This document shows, one piece after another, positions 34,435 to 46,408 of a stretch of 64,000 nucleotides of DNA. Under the pieces are notes generated by a model, which worked only from the letters and a program-made list of their open reading frames with translations, was not told the DNA's origin and ran no database searches. The DNA lies in the NCBI GenBank assembly GCA_024220505.1, contig JAKZZE010000001.1, positions 372,001 through 436,000 of the forward strand, written 5' to 3'. The translations under genes and the position numbers were made by a program. Positions within the stretch are counted from its first letter, which is position 1. Each line of letters starts with the position of its first letter. The DNA comes from Rhizopus arrhizus (Eukaryota > Mucoromycota > Mucoromycetes > Mucorales > Rhizopodaceae).

Positions 34435-37038
34435 TTATTTTGCTATAGAATAACTTTAATAAACGTTTTAACTCCAATTTTTCGATCACTTACCATATTG
34501 AAGTTTCCAGCCACTTAAGATCTGATGGCTTCGTACTTCATCCAAGGACATTGGCAAACCATAAGTTAGAGGAGCCAAGAAAATGAACATGCCGATTTGG
34601 AACAGTAATGTGATTAAAACAATAGCATACATCTTCTTGGGTATTTCAGCCTTCATGGTCATGAATCTCAATGTTCTTGATTGTCGGGTGACAAAGGATA
34701 CGGGTGAGTCAATGCCATCAATAAAGATGAATTGATACATGGCACCCAACAGTAAATAATTGAGGGTAGCTGCGGGTAAATAGTGATGAAGGAAGAGGGA
34801 TCTTCCCATGAAAAAGAAAGGAAGGTAATGAAGTGCCCAGGCAGTAAAGAAGAAACCAGCGGATTGAAGTAATCTGTGACGCACAGGCTCATCAATGGGT
34901 TCAATACCTCTTCTGCGCGCCAGTACATCTGCAAACATAATACCCGCAAATACAGCGATGCCACCGACAGATAAGTACCAGCCAAACAAATTTCCAGTCA
35001 GGTAAATTTGAGAGCGTGTGTCCTCCTTGGACCAGTAAGATACGCCGCGGATCATAAAGGGCCAAGTAATAGGTGTGGATTGGTAAGGATGGGGTTTGGT
35101 TAGGCCTGCATTATGACTAAGCATCTTACTTTGAAGTTCAATAAATTTTTTGATGAATGGCATATGACCCAGTTGTTTTTCATTCTTTTTAGAGTTGATC
35201 TCAGTCGCATTCTTGCCTTTGATCTCTTGAGCAACCCAATAATTGGTGCTGTCAATCGCATTTTTGTTACCATTTACTTCTAAATGTCCCAATCCCCATT
35301 CAGGTAGCTTTTTGTTATGTGCCCAAACAGCAACCTTTGTATCTTCATGGATTAACCGGAAGGGAGTCATATGTGTCTCGAGAACGTTATCATCTTCATC
35401 TTCAAAAACAATCTTGAAAAGAGTTTCTTCATAGCGTGTATTCAGAGGAACTGTAGTAATCTCTTCATTTGTAGGCATCCAAGGTGAAGCAACATCATGA
35501 GTTAACAAATTGGTACCAGTCACTACATGTTCGAGTTGAACAATATCACCGTTTCTTACTGGCACTGGCTCACCATTGCTGTCGATTGGAATGGTAGGCT
35601 TGATACGCCAGAAGCAGTTATCGTTGGATTCCATCACACCTGTGACTTGTTGGCCAGTACTACTAACACGTCCGTCTTCATATCTTAAGGGGTAATGAAG
35701 GTCATGAGAATGCAAAAAGGCATTGGTGTCTTTATGTTTCATAGTAATTTCGTCTCCATAATTGATTTCTGTTCATAAGTCTTAGTTAGCTTATATAATA
35801 TTCTAATATATCTTGATTTTATATACTTGCCTAAAGCTGCCATCTTTAAAGGACTAAATTTAAGTGTGTCTTGGAATCGGGTAGACATGAAGGAGTCACC
35901 AGGGCCAGACTCGTTAAGGATTGCAAAATGAACATAAAACCAGAAAAGATAGACAAAGATAGGAACAATAATTAAACTAAATGCGCGTGCATAAAAGTGA
36001 TTCATGAATTGTTTCTATAAAAAAATCTTCAGTTTCAATGCCTTTCTAGAATAGGGCTGAGCTTACCATTGTTAATCCGTAATTGATGTCAAGCAAATTC
36101 CACAAGTCATAAATTACAGAAAATCCAATCAATGCAACCAAAAAAAGGCCAACCATCTTTACACTGTAAATAATTAAATATTAGTTATTTGTAAAAAAAA
36201 AGAGCAAAAGGTATGATACACAGAATTACCTCACAGTCATGGACATCGCAAAGCCTGTAAGAAGAAGCCAAAGCCACCATTGAAAGGAGAACGATTTATG
36301 TCTAAGCTTACGGAATCTTACATAGGCATAGATGGTTGAAAGCATGTAAAACACCAACATACTGTCTAACAAAATCAATCTGTTCTGCGTCACCATAGCA
36401 TTATCAAAAATATACATGGCTGTACTCAAGACACATATAATAAGTGAATAGCCTGATTCTTTCATAATTAAATAAATTAATGCTGTACAGAATACGTTAA
36501 GAGTAGCAGGTAAAGATCGAAGACCAATATAAGGTACGTCATGGTCATGATAATCGTCTCCAATATTGGCGAAATCGTATTTTCCATCAAATCCCAACAT
36601 ATATCCAACGGCAGCAATCATCAATTTAGCCAAAGGAGGATGCACATCAAAGTAATATGTCCTCTGTAAATAATAACCAGCAAACTTTCCAAAATGAACT
36701 TCATCAAACCTGGTGGAAAAAAAAAAGTAAGTACCAAAAGTTCATTAGATTCCATAGAATCAATACTCTACACAACTTCCGCGGGATTCCAAATTTTATA
36801 AAAAGTGACAAAGGTTGCAATGATTGCAAGAAGTGAAAGAGCTAATTTATGTGCTCTACGATTGTTCTGGACAGGTACATAGCTATTTCCGTACTACAAA
36901 TATAAAAGTTATAAAAAGAACAGCTCATCTGATATATTTATAAAAAGAAACCTTTTTAGAATCATCAAAGTCAACCTCTGGATGTTTTGTTGAAGCGCCA
37001 TCGGCTTCGACGCGTCTTTGTCGAAGGTTACTGGACAT
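34435..37038 (-). CDS. Protein O-mannosyltransferase (PMT family, probably Pmt4-like), about 750 aa
   Basis: ER membrane enzyme that transfers mannose from dolichol-phosphate-mannose to Ser/Thr of secretory and wall proteins. Exons are 37038-36952, 36893-36772, 36709-36230, 36163-36067, 36014-35831 and 35768-34486. Splicing creates NPAEVVFDEVHFGKF with the catalytic Asp-Glu pair, then FDVHPPLAKL and ENRLILLD-like QNRLILLDSM. A MIR region (about residues 270-470) includes LHSHDLHYP, WRIKP and FRLIHEDTKVAVW. Terminal helices include FGWYLSVGGIAVFAG and WALHYLPFFFMGR with LHHYLPA. SGPGDSFMS..FQDTL suggests Pmt4 rather than Pmt1/2 (recalled). Intron 5 has a GC donor. A GTAAGT at the end allows splicing to a last exon (34442-34435), changing only QYGK to QYAK. 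Confidence 0.93.
35769..35830 (-). other. GC-AG intron in the O-mannosyltransferase gene
   Basis: The exon ends AAAGCTGC..TTAG and the intron begins GCAAGTATAT, a GC donor with otherwise perfect consensus, ending TTCATAAG-side acceptor CAG before AAATCAATTATGG. Using it gives LKMAALEINYGDEITMKHK, which continues into the MIR region. The nearby GTATAT, 4 nt downstream, would put the next exon out of frame. All other introns I placed in the window use GT. Confidence 0.85.
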
Positions 37039-37560
37039 TCAAAGTAAGGAAGAAATAAAGTAAAAATAGATTTGTACACTTAAAATGACTAAAATTTTTG
37101 AGAATGCTCGTGTTGCTTGAACAACATCAAATTCAGAGCCAGCACAGATGAGAAGCTTATCCTTTCCCCATTTGTATTTGGCCCTGGTATGCTATTAAAA
37201 GGATATGTAATTACATAGCTTTTTTTTGGTATGAAGAGTTTATTCTAGTGCCACCTCCAGGCGAGCATTGTTACAACATAGAGAAAATTACAATAATAAA
37301 ATAACTATTAGGATAATGATTTGTAATATTTCTACATTTCTTGACGATGTAACTTTTCTTTGTGGATTTGTCTAAGTAGCACTATAGCTTTTGCTGTTGC
37401 TTCGTTTGACCAAAAACATGTCTTCAGAAATATATTTCCAGTGTATTCTCCATAAACTCAAAACACCACAAGCAATTACATGAAAGAGGTCAAGTTTACA
37501 ATGCAATGGTGTTTTGGCTGTTGTTTAAAGTGGTCGATTTATTTGATCAAAAGATAGTAG
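37039..37560. other. Intergenic region between the PMT gene and a LINE remnant
   Basis: About 520 bp of AT-rich sequence upstream of the mannosyltransferase start. It should include that gene's promoter and the 3' flank of the LINE remnant. I see nothing else. Confidence 0.4.
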
Positions 37561-37566
37561 CGAAGA

Positions 37567-39260
37567 TTAAACAAGGAATCGTTGCGCTAATGTATCCCAT
37601 ATAGGTCTTTTAACTAGGCAGAACCACAAAAAGTGTTCATCTGTTTCGATTGCGCCACACATTATGCATCCTTCATCAGTGATATATTTAGGCATAATTT
37701 TATGCAGACGAGAGCGTGTAGGAACATTTGAATGATAAAACCTCCATAGAACGACTCGTGCTGGATGAGGAATTGAGGTGTGCCAAAATTTGTTCCAGGA
37801 AGATTTGCTAGCTCTAGGGTACGTGGATGGGAGGCTATTTAGAGGAAGTATGTCAAGGCTTCGGAACCACTTAGTGGATAACTTTTCAACTGGTGCGCCA
37901 TCTGGTAGAAGCGAGCTAAATAGAGAGGCAAGCTGAGGCGCAGGACGTTGAAAGCCAAAAGAGGATACAAATCCTCCAAGAGCACAGTTGGGGGAACTTT
38001 TAAGGGCGACAAAAGAATCTTCTTCAGCTATTTGGCCCGTACACAGGAGATCGAGATACTTTTCGACCCTGTTCCTTTGCTGGCTAGATTGGAAAGATCC
38101 TCTGGGAGTAAGCTTACTATCGATAATATTAAATCCATATACATCTTTTACCAAAAGCGACTTCCAATATGGGTTTTTATAAGTATGGTCATTTGTGAGC
38201 AAGGCTGGGCATAGTCTACATAAAGGTAAAGGAAAACCGTCAATAGTAAATCTCCAATAGGCACGCCAGATAACGGAAAGCACACAGCATCTGAGAGTCC
38301 AGAGGTCAGTATTGTCAACAAAAGGAAACTGCTGAAAAGGCCAGAGGATTGAGCCTACATCGTCTTGAGTGAAAGTGAGGTGTGAACTAAAGAAATTGAA
38401 AGAATCTATCCATACTCTCCATTTCTTAGGACAGCGCACGAAGAAGTGTTGTAAGTCTTCAGTATTAGCGGACAAAATTTACATTGTGAAGAAGTCAACC
38501 CGTTATCAAACCTTGAGGGAAGCGATTGGCTATAGAGTTTATGGTGGAACAGACGATACCATAAAGACCGGCTTTCAGGCGAAACAGGCATTTTCCAAAA
38601 AAGTGACTACTTGGAAGTTGGTATTTGTAACATTACCAATGACGGTAGAGATCGCTGTATTAGAGACAATCGAAATGGTTTAGGTTTGTAATTGATCCAT
38701 TGGGGCTGCAAACAGAAGGCATCGATGAATGGTGAATCATCTACTTCACCCAATGGTCTATTTTGATTCAATATATGAGGCCAGATAAGCTAATTTAGCT
38801 TGATGGTACGATTATGAATATCTCAGCGTAACTTGGAAACCATACGAAGAGAGAAAGGCTGGTCAGATGACAATAAAGGTCGTATACATCCAAAGTGATG
38901 ATCATAAGTAAAAAAATTGAGATATTTTGAGTTTTTTGTATCGTGACTGAGTGATCCAATAATCAGCAGGAATCACAGCGAATATAGCAGACAGAGGCAA
39001 GCGGAGAAATGTGGCAGGATTACACTTTGCCTGTTGTGTATCTGCATATCCGAAGGAATCAACTGCCTCATATATGTTTTGCATAAAGTTATTGGCATGA
39101 GCAGCAGGACGTAATCACAAAAGAAGGAAAAAGAGAGCCAGTCTTGTTCCAGTATTTCCTGAATGGAAACGACGTATGTGATCTAGCAATATAGGCTGAC
39201 TACAAGACTGAGAGAGATTGTCTTCCAGGAGTTGACAAAGTCAGCGTATCTGTAAGTTGT
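37567..39260 (-). mobile_element. Second LINE 3' remnant with two zf-RVT-like modules
   Basis: The minus strand carries decayed C-terminal sequence of a non-LTR retrotransposon. Near 39080-38900 LRLPLSAIFAVIPADYWITQSRY is the linker seen before zf-RVT in such elements. Near 38590-38390 LWYRLFHHKLYSQSLPSR, CKFCP and (after a frame change) NTEDLQHFFVRCPKKWRVW form one CxxC..HxxxxC module. A 302-residue frame at 38475-37567 then ends in a second module: HPARVVLWRFYHSNVPTRSRLHKIMP, CIMCGAIETDEHFLWFC. No reverse transcriptase motif remains. The long last frame is unusually well preserved for a relic. Confidence 0.7.
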
Positions 39261-39402
39261 GTCGTTGGATTTATGGATCCAAAAGACCTAACCTACCTAT
39301 GAACAAAAAAAAGTTGATAATTCAACTCCGTTCACTGAGTTTAAATATAATTGCAATCTTCTCTTCAAAGAAAGCCGCCCAATCTATTATTTTAAAAAAG
39401 AT

Positions 39403-39426
39403 CATCCATCCATCCATCCATCCATC
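39403..39426 (+). repeat. (CATC)6 tetranucleotide repeat in the eL31 leader
   Basis: Six CATC units ending 20 bp before the eL31 start codon, so almost certainly in its 5' untranslated region or core promoter. Possible pyrimidine-rich translational control context, although it is not a classic TOP run. Confidence 0.9.
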
Positions 39427-39446
39427 TTTTCTTTTATATAACCAAC

Positions 39447-40010
39447 ATGGCCAAGTCTACTCCTCAAAAGCGTTCTACTCTTGCTGATGTCGTTACTCGT
39501 GAATACACCATTCACTTGCATAAACACGTCTTTGGTCGCTCCTTGAGAAAGCGTACACCCCATGCCGTCAAGGCCGTCAAGGCTTTTGCCGAAAAGGCCA
39601 TGGGCACCAAGGATGTTCGTGTGGATCCTGCTTTGAACAAGGCTCTCTGGTCTCGTGGTGTTAAGCACATTAACCACCGTATTCGTGTTCGTATTGCTCG
39701 TAAGCGTAACGACGATGAAAATGCCAAGGAAAAGCTCTTTTCCTATGTTACCTACGTTCCTGTTGCTAGCTTCAAGGGTAAGTTGTTTTTTACTTCTATA
39801 CATTCTTAAACTATTTGGGCAAAACACTGTCTTGTGTAGTCCCCTCTTCAGAGGAGGATTTCCGGCAGTTTGTGAGCGCAAGAGGTTGGAGAATAATGAT
39901 ACCAAGTGGAAGAAACTTTCCTCTTGGTCCTCCTATCTGTGAAGCGACGAATCTAACCTCAAATTTTGTACATAGGCTTAGAGACTGCTGTTGTTGATGA
40001 CAATGAATAA
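39447..40010 (+). CDS. RPL31: 60S ribosomal protein eL31, 121 aa
   Basis: Large-subunit ribosomal protein near the polypeptide exit tunnel. Exon 1 is 39447-39777 (MAKSTPQKRSTLADVVTREYT... VPVASFKG) and exon 2 is 39976-40010 (LETAVVDDNE). Conserved motifs are TREYTIHLHKHVFGRSLRKR, KAVKAFAEKAMGTKDVRVDP and WSRGVKHINHRIRVRIARKR. The 198-nt intron is the second longest in the window and sits 11 codons before the stop. Without splicing, the frame would end 9 codons later at 39809. Codon use is strongly biased, as for the other translation genes here. Confidence 0.96.
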
Positions 40011-40064
40011 ACAAAAATATTATAAAAATAAAGCACTTTAATATAAAAGATTTACATCCATTAT

Positions 40065-41854
40065 TTATTCTGCTGAAGGGGTACTACTTAATGCACTAAT
40101 ACGTTGAATCAAATCCGTCATTCGTGTATCAATAATCTTGATATTGGTATCAACAGCTTCTTCATTAACCTTCAAGCTCTCATTCAGCTATAGAAAAAGA
40201 ATAAGTTTCTGTGAAAATTCGGGATTTTTTTTTTTACCTGTGCGCATGTATCAGTCAGACTTTTGAGTTCGTCAGTCATTCGAGTTTGTTCTTCGGAAAT
40301 AACCTTAACAGACTGTCCAAATGTAGCAGCTTCAGCGTGCAAGGTTTGCAATGCTTTAAGACGAGTCAATAAAGCAGGTGTAAGGTTTAAAAGTGGATCT
40401 ACTTTTTCTAGTGTTGCAAATAATTGGTTGATCTATAACTAAATTTAAAACATCAAATATTGTATGATGTCGTTGTGATTTACCTTAGCTTCAGTATCAT
40501 TCGAATCATCCTTATTATCATTTCCTGGTGCATTAGCTGGATTGTTCAAAGTGGAGGATAAACTGAACCCAAGGGTATTGGAAATGTCTTTACGGCCTGC
40601 TTTCAATTCATTCAATCGATCTAAATCGCTATTTAAAACTTTTACTCTTCTAGCAACCATTTCCAACTGTCTAGGTTGAGCTAATAATACGATTTGCTGT
40701 TCTAATTTAGATAAAGAATTGATGAGAGATGAAGAGCTGAGGCTTGCAGGCTATAGAATATTAGATTAAGAATTTGGTTTTTCATTTTTCTTTTTACCAA
40801 ATCTTCTACGGTTTGGCCTGCACTTGAGCCAATCAATTTCTCTATTCTTGCAATACGTTCGTCAATGTCAGACAATTTGCTTTCTTTTTGCATTTTGGAC
40901 ATTTCAGGGGTATAATAAAGTTCATATGTTACCATCTAATTATAAAGTTAAGAACTTGTATAGCCTACAAATTTATAAACTCACATCTGCTTTACTTTCA
41001 GGCACCACCGCGGCGTCTGAAGTAGGAGGTGCTTCTGGTTTTATAGGCTTGTTCTTGTAAGCTTCCAATTGTTTAATTAATGATTTGGCTTCATCTATTG
41101 ATCTTGTATAGTTGGATCGTTGGTCTTCATCTGCATCGCCTATCTGCTGATTCATTCTTACTAAATCAGACTGAAGGTAAACTATTTGTGACAAAATATC
41201 CGATTGAGAAATAGCTTCTTTCTCATCCACTGATTCCTGTTTGTCCTTGTAAATAAATCAGAGAAAAAATGTTGTGCTTATTTTCTTACCTTGGATTTTT
41301 CAATGTCATCATTCAATTCTTGAACTTCAAACATAAGACGACGCAATTTTTGTAAAGGCGTTTCTTCAAGTGTCATATCTTTGGGCAGCATTTCGTATTC
41401 ATTGGTTTCCATGGCTGGAGGGCGTCGAACAAAGGTACGATACATAGCTTTTTTTCTTCGGGTTAAACGGTCCGAAAAATCTAGACAAAATGTTAACGCA
41501 TATAAATTTGAAGTAAAAACTTTTTTTCAATACCAATGTCAGTTGCATCCACAACACTTTCTTTAAACTTGTTTGCAGCATCTTTAACTGAGACATGAGA
41601 TTTGATAACATTCTCATCTTCATCACTTGACTGTTTCTAAAGATGAGTTGCCAAGTTTCATTTTCAATAAAAAATTAAAAACTAGGTACCTGATTTTCGT
41701 AAGAGATGACAGGAGCATTTTCATCTGCATCAGGTGTTTCATATACGTCAGGTTGATCGTCCTATTTTTTTTTAAACAAGTTTAAAAAGAATTTAAAAAG
41801 TAATGCCAAAAGTAAACTTACAATATCAGGTAGACTTGAATACTTTGATGTCAT
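40065..41854 (-). CDS. Dynamitin (dynactin subunit 2), 460 aa, nine exons
   Basis: Shoulder subunit of dynactin, the adaptor linking dynein to cargo. Exons are 41854-41822, 41761-41690, 41636-41534, 41480-41290, 41245-40985, 40935-40798, 40750-40484, 40432-40238 and 40187-40065, with eight short introns. The N-terminus MTSKYSSLPDIDDQPDVYETPD is the dynamitin signature used for Arp1 binding. Later parts include KLRRLMFEVQELNDDIE, a coiled coil (QSDILSQIVYLQSDLVRMN), the family sequence ELYYTPEMSKMQKESKLSDIDERIARIEKLIG, LEQQIVLLAQPRQLEMVARRVKVL and a last coiled coil near LKALQTLHAEAATF. Order and motifs match animal dynamitin, though slightly longer. Confidence 0.93.
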
Positions 41855-42363
41855 TTTGTAAAGAAGAGAAAAAAGGAAAAAAAAAAAAAAATGTACCTGT
41901 TACATGGAAGTTAGAAGTGGCGGTCTCCTAAAAAAGACTAAGTGCAGCACTATATTTAATAGATTGAAATCAGACTTGAAACAGACTACTTGCACAGGAT
42001 TTTAACAACATGACAAGTATAAAAGTCTATACACCGATGTTTATAGGTATGCAGTATCGGTGTAAGTATTACTGACTTAAATATACAGAGTCTAAAAAAG
42101 GTTCATGCAAGCGATTTAAAGGGGTTCCCATTAAGCTTACTTGTGCATAATGTATGCTCTAAATCGTCATATATTGAAGCAAACTATAGCATCAGCCTTT
42201 AAAATCAAGAAATCATTGTTCTATATTAGTAGAGCAGTGGCTATAAATTTGGATTTGCTTATTCTGAGTGCCACGTTATTTTATTTTTATTACTATAAAA
42301 TCAATCTGTTTAACATCACGGGCTTATTCGGATTCATCTATTGAATAGGTACAAGTAGAGCAA
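41855..42363. other. Intergenic region
   Basis: About 500 bp upstream of dynamitin and downstream of the RING/coiled-coil gene on the same strand. An A-run (about 41878-41891) lies near the dynamitin start. A 67-codon frame at 42141-42344 on the other strand has no support. Confidence 0.4.
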
Positions 42364-43029
42364 TCAGAGAAAGATGAAGGTATTTGAGACTATGTATATT
42401 TTGCGATTTAGGAAATTAATAAGGCATATCTTGTTCAAATTTACTAAATCATTATTAATTGAGTTGCGCATGCTTGAAGATAGCTGCTGCTTTAACTGCT
42501 CATTCTCTTGTTGCAAATAATGGAGTTGCCTGTCGTATATGTAAGTAAACAACATATATTTACCAATTAGATTATTTACCACTTTAAATCCTTTGTATCT
42601 TTTAGTTCGTCCTTCGCTTGATCTAATAACTTTTTTTGCTTGTTGTTTTTTTCTTTTAAATAATTAATTAATCTTAATAAAGAAGATACTTGAAACTACT
42701 ATTTTTTAATATTGAATCCTATTAGAAACTTTCTTGTTGTACCTTACATTAATGACATTTTCTGCATCATTAAAGAGCCTTTTGGGAGATTTGAGAAATC
42801 CACTTGTGGTTGAAGGTATCTGGAAATTTCAGTTATTGTTATATTCCACACATACACATTAAAAAAAAGTATTTACTGGGTCACCTATTTTAATGAACCG
42901 AGTAGACTTTTTACACAAAGGACATAAATTGTTATTTTGAAAGCATATTGATCCACAAATAATATGACCACATTCAGTCATATAATCTAAATCACTTAGT
43001 TGTTTTCCACAATAATCGCAGCAATTCAT
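42364..43029 (-). CDS. RING and coiled-coil protein resembling HEI10/Zip3/RNF212 meiotic E3 ligases
   Basis: Exons are 43029-42877, 42819-42748, 42695-42580 and 42529 to a stop at 42364 or a little earlier. The N-terminal RING is a short C3HC4 type: CDYCGKQL, YMTECGHIICGSIC and CPLCKKSTRF. It is followed by IKIGDP, and, after a linker SGFLKSPKRLFNDAE, by a coiled coil (LRLINYLKEKNNKQKKLL, WQLHYLQQENEQLKQQL). This arrangement (N-terminal RING, then coiled coil, about 170-200 residues) is that of the HEI10/Zip3/RNF212 group controlling meiotic crossovers through SUMO or ubiquitin. The assignment rests on architecture, so a different small RING ligase cannot be excluded. A donor-like GTAAAT at about 42455 makes the C-terminus uncertain. 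Confidence 0.62.
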
Positions 43030-43114
43030 TGCTATTATTTATATTTTATTTTTTTAATGTCTATACAAAAAGAAAGAGAGAGGAAATAAAAATGAATGTG
43101 TATATATGTGTTTT

Positions 43115-43666
43115 TTAGTTGTTGACGGAATATTTGTAACTACAAATATGTGTATATTAGCAACAAGTTATAATAAAGCAGACGTGTTTTTCCACTTACC
43201 CGCATTTTTTACAATTATAAAATACTGTTTGACCTTCATCAGCAGAACGTAACTGCATTGTATGATATTCCATTTCAGGATGTCCACAACTAGGACATTT
43301 TTCTTTAATCTAAAAAAAAAATATGTCAGTTTATGTACTTGGTATATTAGCTGTATAATTACAATAGCTCTAGCTTGTTGCGCTTCTTTGCTTTGTTGAA
43401 CTAAGTGACGTTTGGCTTTTAATGAAGATTGAAAAGAACGCTCTGAAGAAGTAGTAACAACCTCCGCGGCTTCAATGCCTTTATTTATTTATTAGTTCTT
43501 GTAAAATATACATTGATGTCTTTTTATTGCTCTAACCTGCTGTTCTAAATGCACAACTACATTGATTACAAAGCAAAATGTCATCATCGCCACCTGCCAT
43601 GTCCAAAAGATTTCCACATTCTGGACAGAAAGTAAGTGAACCAATAATGTTTGAAGGCGTTGACAT
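43115..43666 (-). CDS. RPA12: RNA polymerase I subunit RPA12, 126 aa
   Basis: Small subunit of RNA polymerase I that supports transcript cleavage and termination. Exons are 43666-43537, 43478-43363, 43309-43200 and 43139-43115. The N-terminal zinc ribbon reads FCPECGNLLDM and LCNQCSCAF. The C-terminal TFIIS-like ribbon, put together by three splices, reads KEKCPSCGHPEMEYHTMQLRSADEGQTVFYNCKKCGYKYSVNN. It includes the QLRSADEGQT loop, with Asp-Glu that reach the active site. Length matches the family. About 320 bp of non-coding sequence separates it from the next gene, eIF2B-epsilon, on the same strand. Confidence 0.96.
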
Positions 43667-43989
43667 TGTTTGCTACAGAGAGAAAAGAATGAAAATGGCA
43701 AAAAAGAGGGGCAACTCGCCTGAAAGGTAAATTCAGTCACAGCAAGCCACTTTCCACATTTGACCCTTTTCCTGCAGCAATAGACCAAATATTTCATTAG
43801 ACAAACCTCTATTATCCGACTGCTGCTTTAGTATGTACATAGATCATATCTTAAGGCATTTTCTAGGAAATACATTTACACTATGCACTTTTTTTGCAAT
43901 AAAAATATGATACTTCATGTTTGATTGCTTCTGTGCAATGACATTCAAGAATTTTAGGCATATAAAGTAACTTTCATTTATTTAACTTC

Positions 43990-46408
43990 TTATTCATCAT
44001 CATCGCTATCTTCTTCTTCTGCTTCATCTAACCATTCGATAAGTTTGGTTGCTTTCTCTCTTAATTTTGATTCTGTAGGATTAGCTTTTGAAGATTCAGA
44101 ATTATACCAGATTCTAATAGCATCTTCTTCCACAAAATCATTGTTATAAAGTATTTGAATAGAACTCAAAAAGATCTTTGAAAGATGTTCTTGAGTTGCA
44201 CAATGTCGTTGAAGAACTTGTAAAACATGCAATTGATCTTCTGGGGAATGTGTCATTTTTCCAATCAAGCTTGACCATTTGCCAAAAACAGTCTTCACGC
44301 TTTGAACTGGACTATTGACATCAATGTGATCCAAAATAATTGGAATAATTACTTCTCTAACATCCGTGTAAGATCCATTGCTTGACATACGTAACCCAGT
44401 TACTTCCAATGCCGCCGTATCTACAGTATGACCTTCATTGATCGATCTTTCAACAGTCTGTGCAATTTCTTTTTTGAATTCCTCAGTCTTCTTGGCCATG
44501 CTGGGTTCTAATCCCCAAGCTCCACTCATAGCATCAATATCAGAGTCGCTATCATCTGATTCCCCAACTTCACTGGCACTCTCTGTAAGGTCTTCGTCTT
44601 TAATGGAAATGTCTGCCATGTTGTAAGCTAAAGATCCAAGTTTTAAGTTGCGAATATCAATCTCTTCGTCATCATCGGCCCGAAGTGTCCACAAATAAAC
44701 ATATTCACCGTTTGGCCCTGTAAGGGTATGTTGATGCTCTACATTTGTATGTAAATAACAGAACTCTTAAGTTCAATAAAATACTCTTCATTTACCTTCA
44801 TCCTCCTCTTCCTCTTCGCTGCTTTCTTCAAACATTGTGTTCTTTGGTTGAGGTAATAAACTGAGTCTTGAGTATTTCTCAATTTTCATATCAGGACCAA
44901 TCTTTACCTAATTTATATATAATTAGTATGTAAAAAAAAATGTATAGAATGAAGTAAACTTACATTGATAGATATCAAGCAACCTTGATGAATACTAGTG
45001 TTTTCCAATATGGAAGAGTTGTGACCAACAATGCTTTGTTTGACATAACAATTGCTCTCAACAGTCACGTTATCCCAAAGGAAGGCACCTTCTAATACAA
45101 CATTGTCTCCAATGATACAATTTTTGCCTATAATCGAGTTTGCAATGCGACTGTTCTCGCCAATAACTGTACCAGAACCAATTTGGACATTTTCATCAAT
45201 AATACAAGACCTTGATAAAACAACATTCTTTGCCTTGTATATATTTCCTCTACTAAATTCATAGTCGTCTCCTGCTTTTAAGTTGGTTTCAGGCGCAATA
45301 GGAAAAGCCCATCGGTTCAAGATGTGGTGACTATGCCTATTGAGTTCATATTGTTCATCTAATTACATTATTTTCCTTACCTTATTGTGTTATAAAGTGC
45401 TTCGTTTTGAACACGAGCCAAATAAGGCTCAGCAACAATCTTCGTATAGATTGTCTTACCCAAGATGTCTGATGTAAGGATACCATGCACAAAATCACTA
45501 CGTAATCGTTGCCAATCAAAGTTTTCAGTAAAAAGTGGAGGAACCTCAACAGAACAGACATCGAAATAAGGGTCTACTAAATCATTACGAAATTCAATTT
45601 GAGGTCTATTCTCAAAAATCTCGGGTGACATTTCAACGCGTCTTTTACGAGGAAGTGAGACAACAGATTCATAATAAACACATTGGTCTGTTCGAGGATC
45701 AAGTACAAACACACTACTAGCATCTTTGGCTCTATATATGTCAAATATATAAGAAAACAGGCTTGTCAAGATCTAGTGTTTTACCTTGCAGTATGGGATC
45801 GCGTTGCTTCCTTGAGTAGCATGGTCATAATGGAGTTCTTGTCTGTTTTTTTACGTGCTCTGTGTTCTTCAAGTACTTGATTTAAATTTACGTTGGAGAC
45901 AAGTTCACCGGTTGTTAAAACAAAGTCTGTTGTAATTAACTGACGTGCATCCAATTCACGAAGAGCATCACCTACAGAAAGACAATCAGGTGCTGCAATG
46001 ACTTGAATGGATAGCTTTGAGTTTGGCTTTGTCCAGTCCGAATGTCTATTATACCTATTTTAGTACACCGCATACTTTAAAAATTTTTCTGTTGCTTTAC
46101 TCAAAGTATGACTTTATGGCGTCAACATGGGAAGTACACACAACAAAGACTTCAAAAATATCTGCTGCTGCCAATACTTCTAATGTATACTCGATGACTG
46201 GGATGTTGCAGACAGGCATAAGGCACTAATAGGTCAATATAAGTACAAGACCAATTTCTTTACTGCTTTTTTTTTTTTTTACTCTTGGCAATTCATGAGA
46301 TAAAGGAAGGAATTGTTCTTCAAAAGAATCAGTCAAAATGACAGCCTGAAAAGACTCCTCTTCTTCTTGGTTTGTATTTGTATTATTTTTCTTTTGCTTA
46401 GGTGGCAT
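43990..46408 (-). CDS. GCD6: Translation initiation factor eIF2B, epsilon subunit, 701 aa
   Basis: Catalytic subunit of the guanine nucleotide exchange factor for eIF2, the main control point of general translation. Exons are 46408-46283, 46225-46101, 46054-45785, 45731-45381, 45336-44964, 44907-44796 and 44738-43990. The N-terminal nucleotidyltransferase-like domain begins SFQAVILTDSFEEQFLPL and PVCNIPVIEYTLE. Left-handed beta-helix hexapeptides follow (ENVQIGSGTVIGENSRIANS, IIGKNCIIGDNVVLEGAFLW). The C-terminal W2 (HEAT-like) domain carries the acidic/aromatic boxes: EEDAIRIWYN and KLIEWLDEAEEEDSDDDE. Domain order and length fit the yeast and human proteins. It is divergent from the HNH gene, with 512 bp between start codons. 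Confidence 0.95.

Noticed and set aside
39655..39942. Alternative frames across the eL31 intron
   Set aside because: They overlap a secure ribosomal protein gene and its intron.
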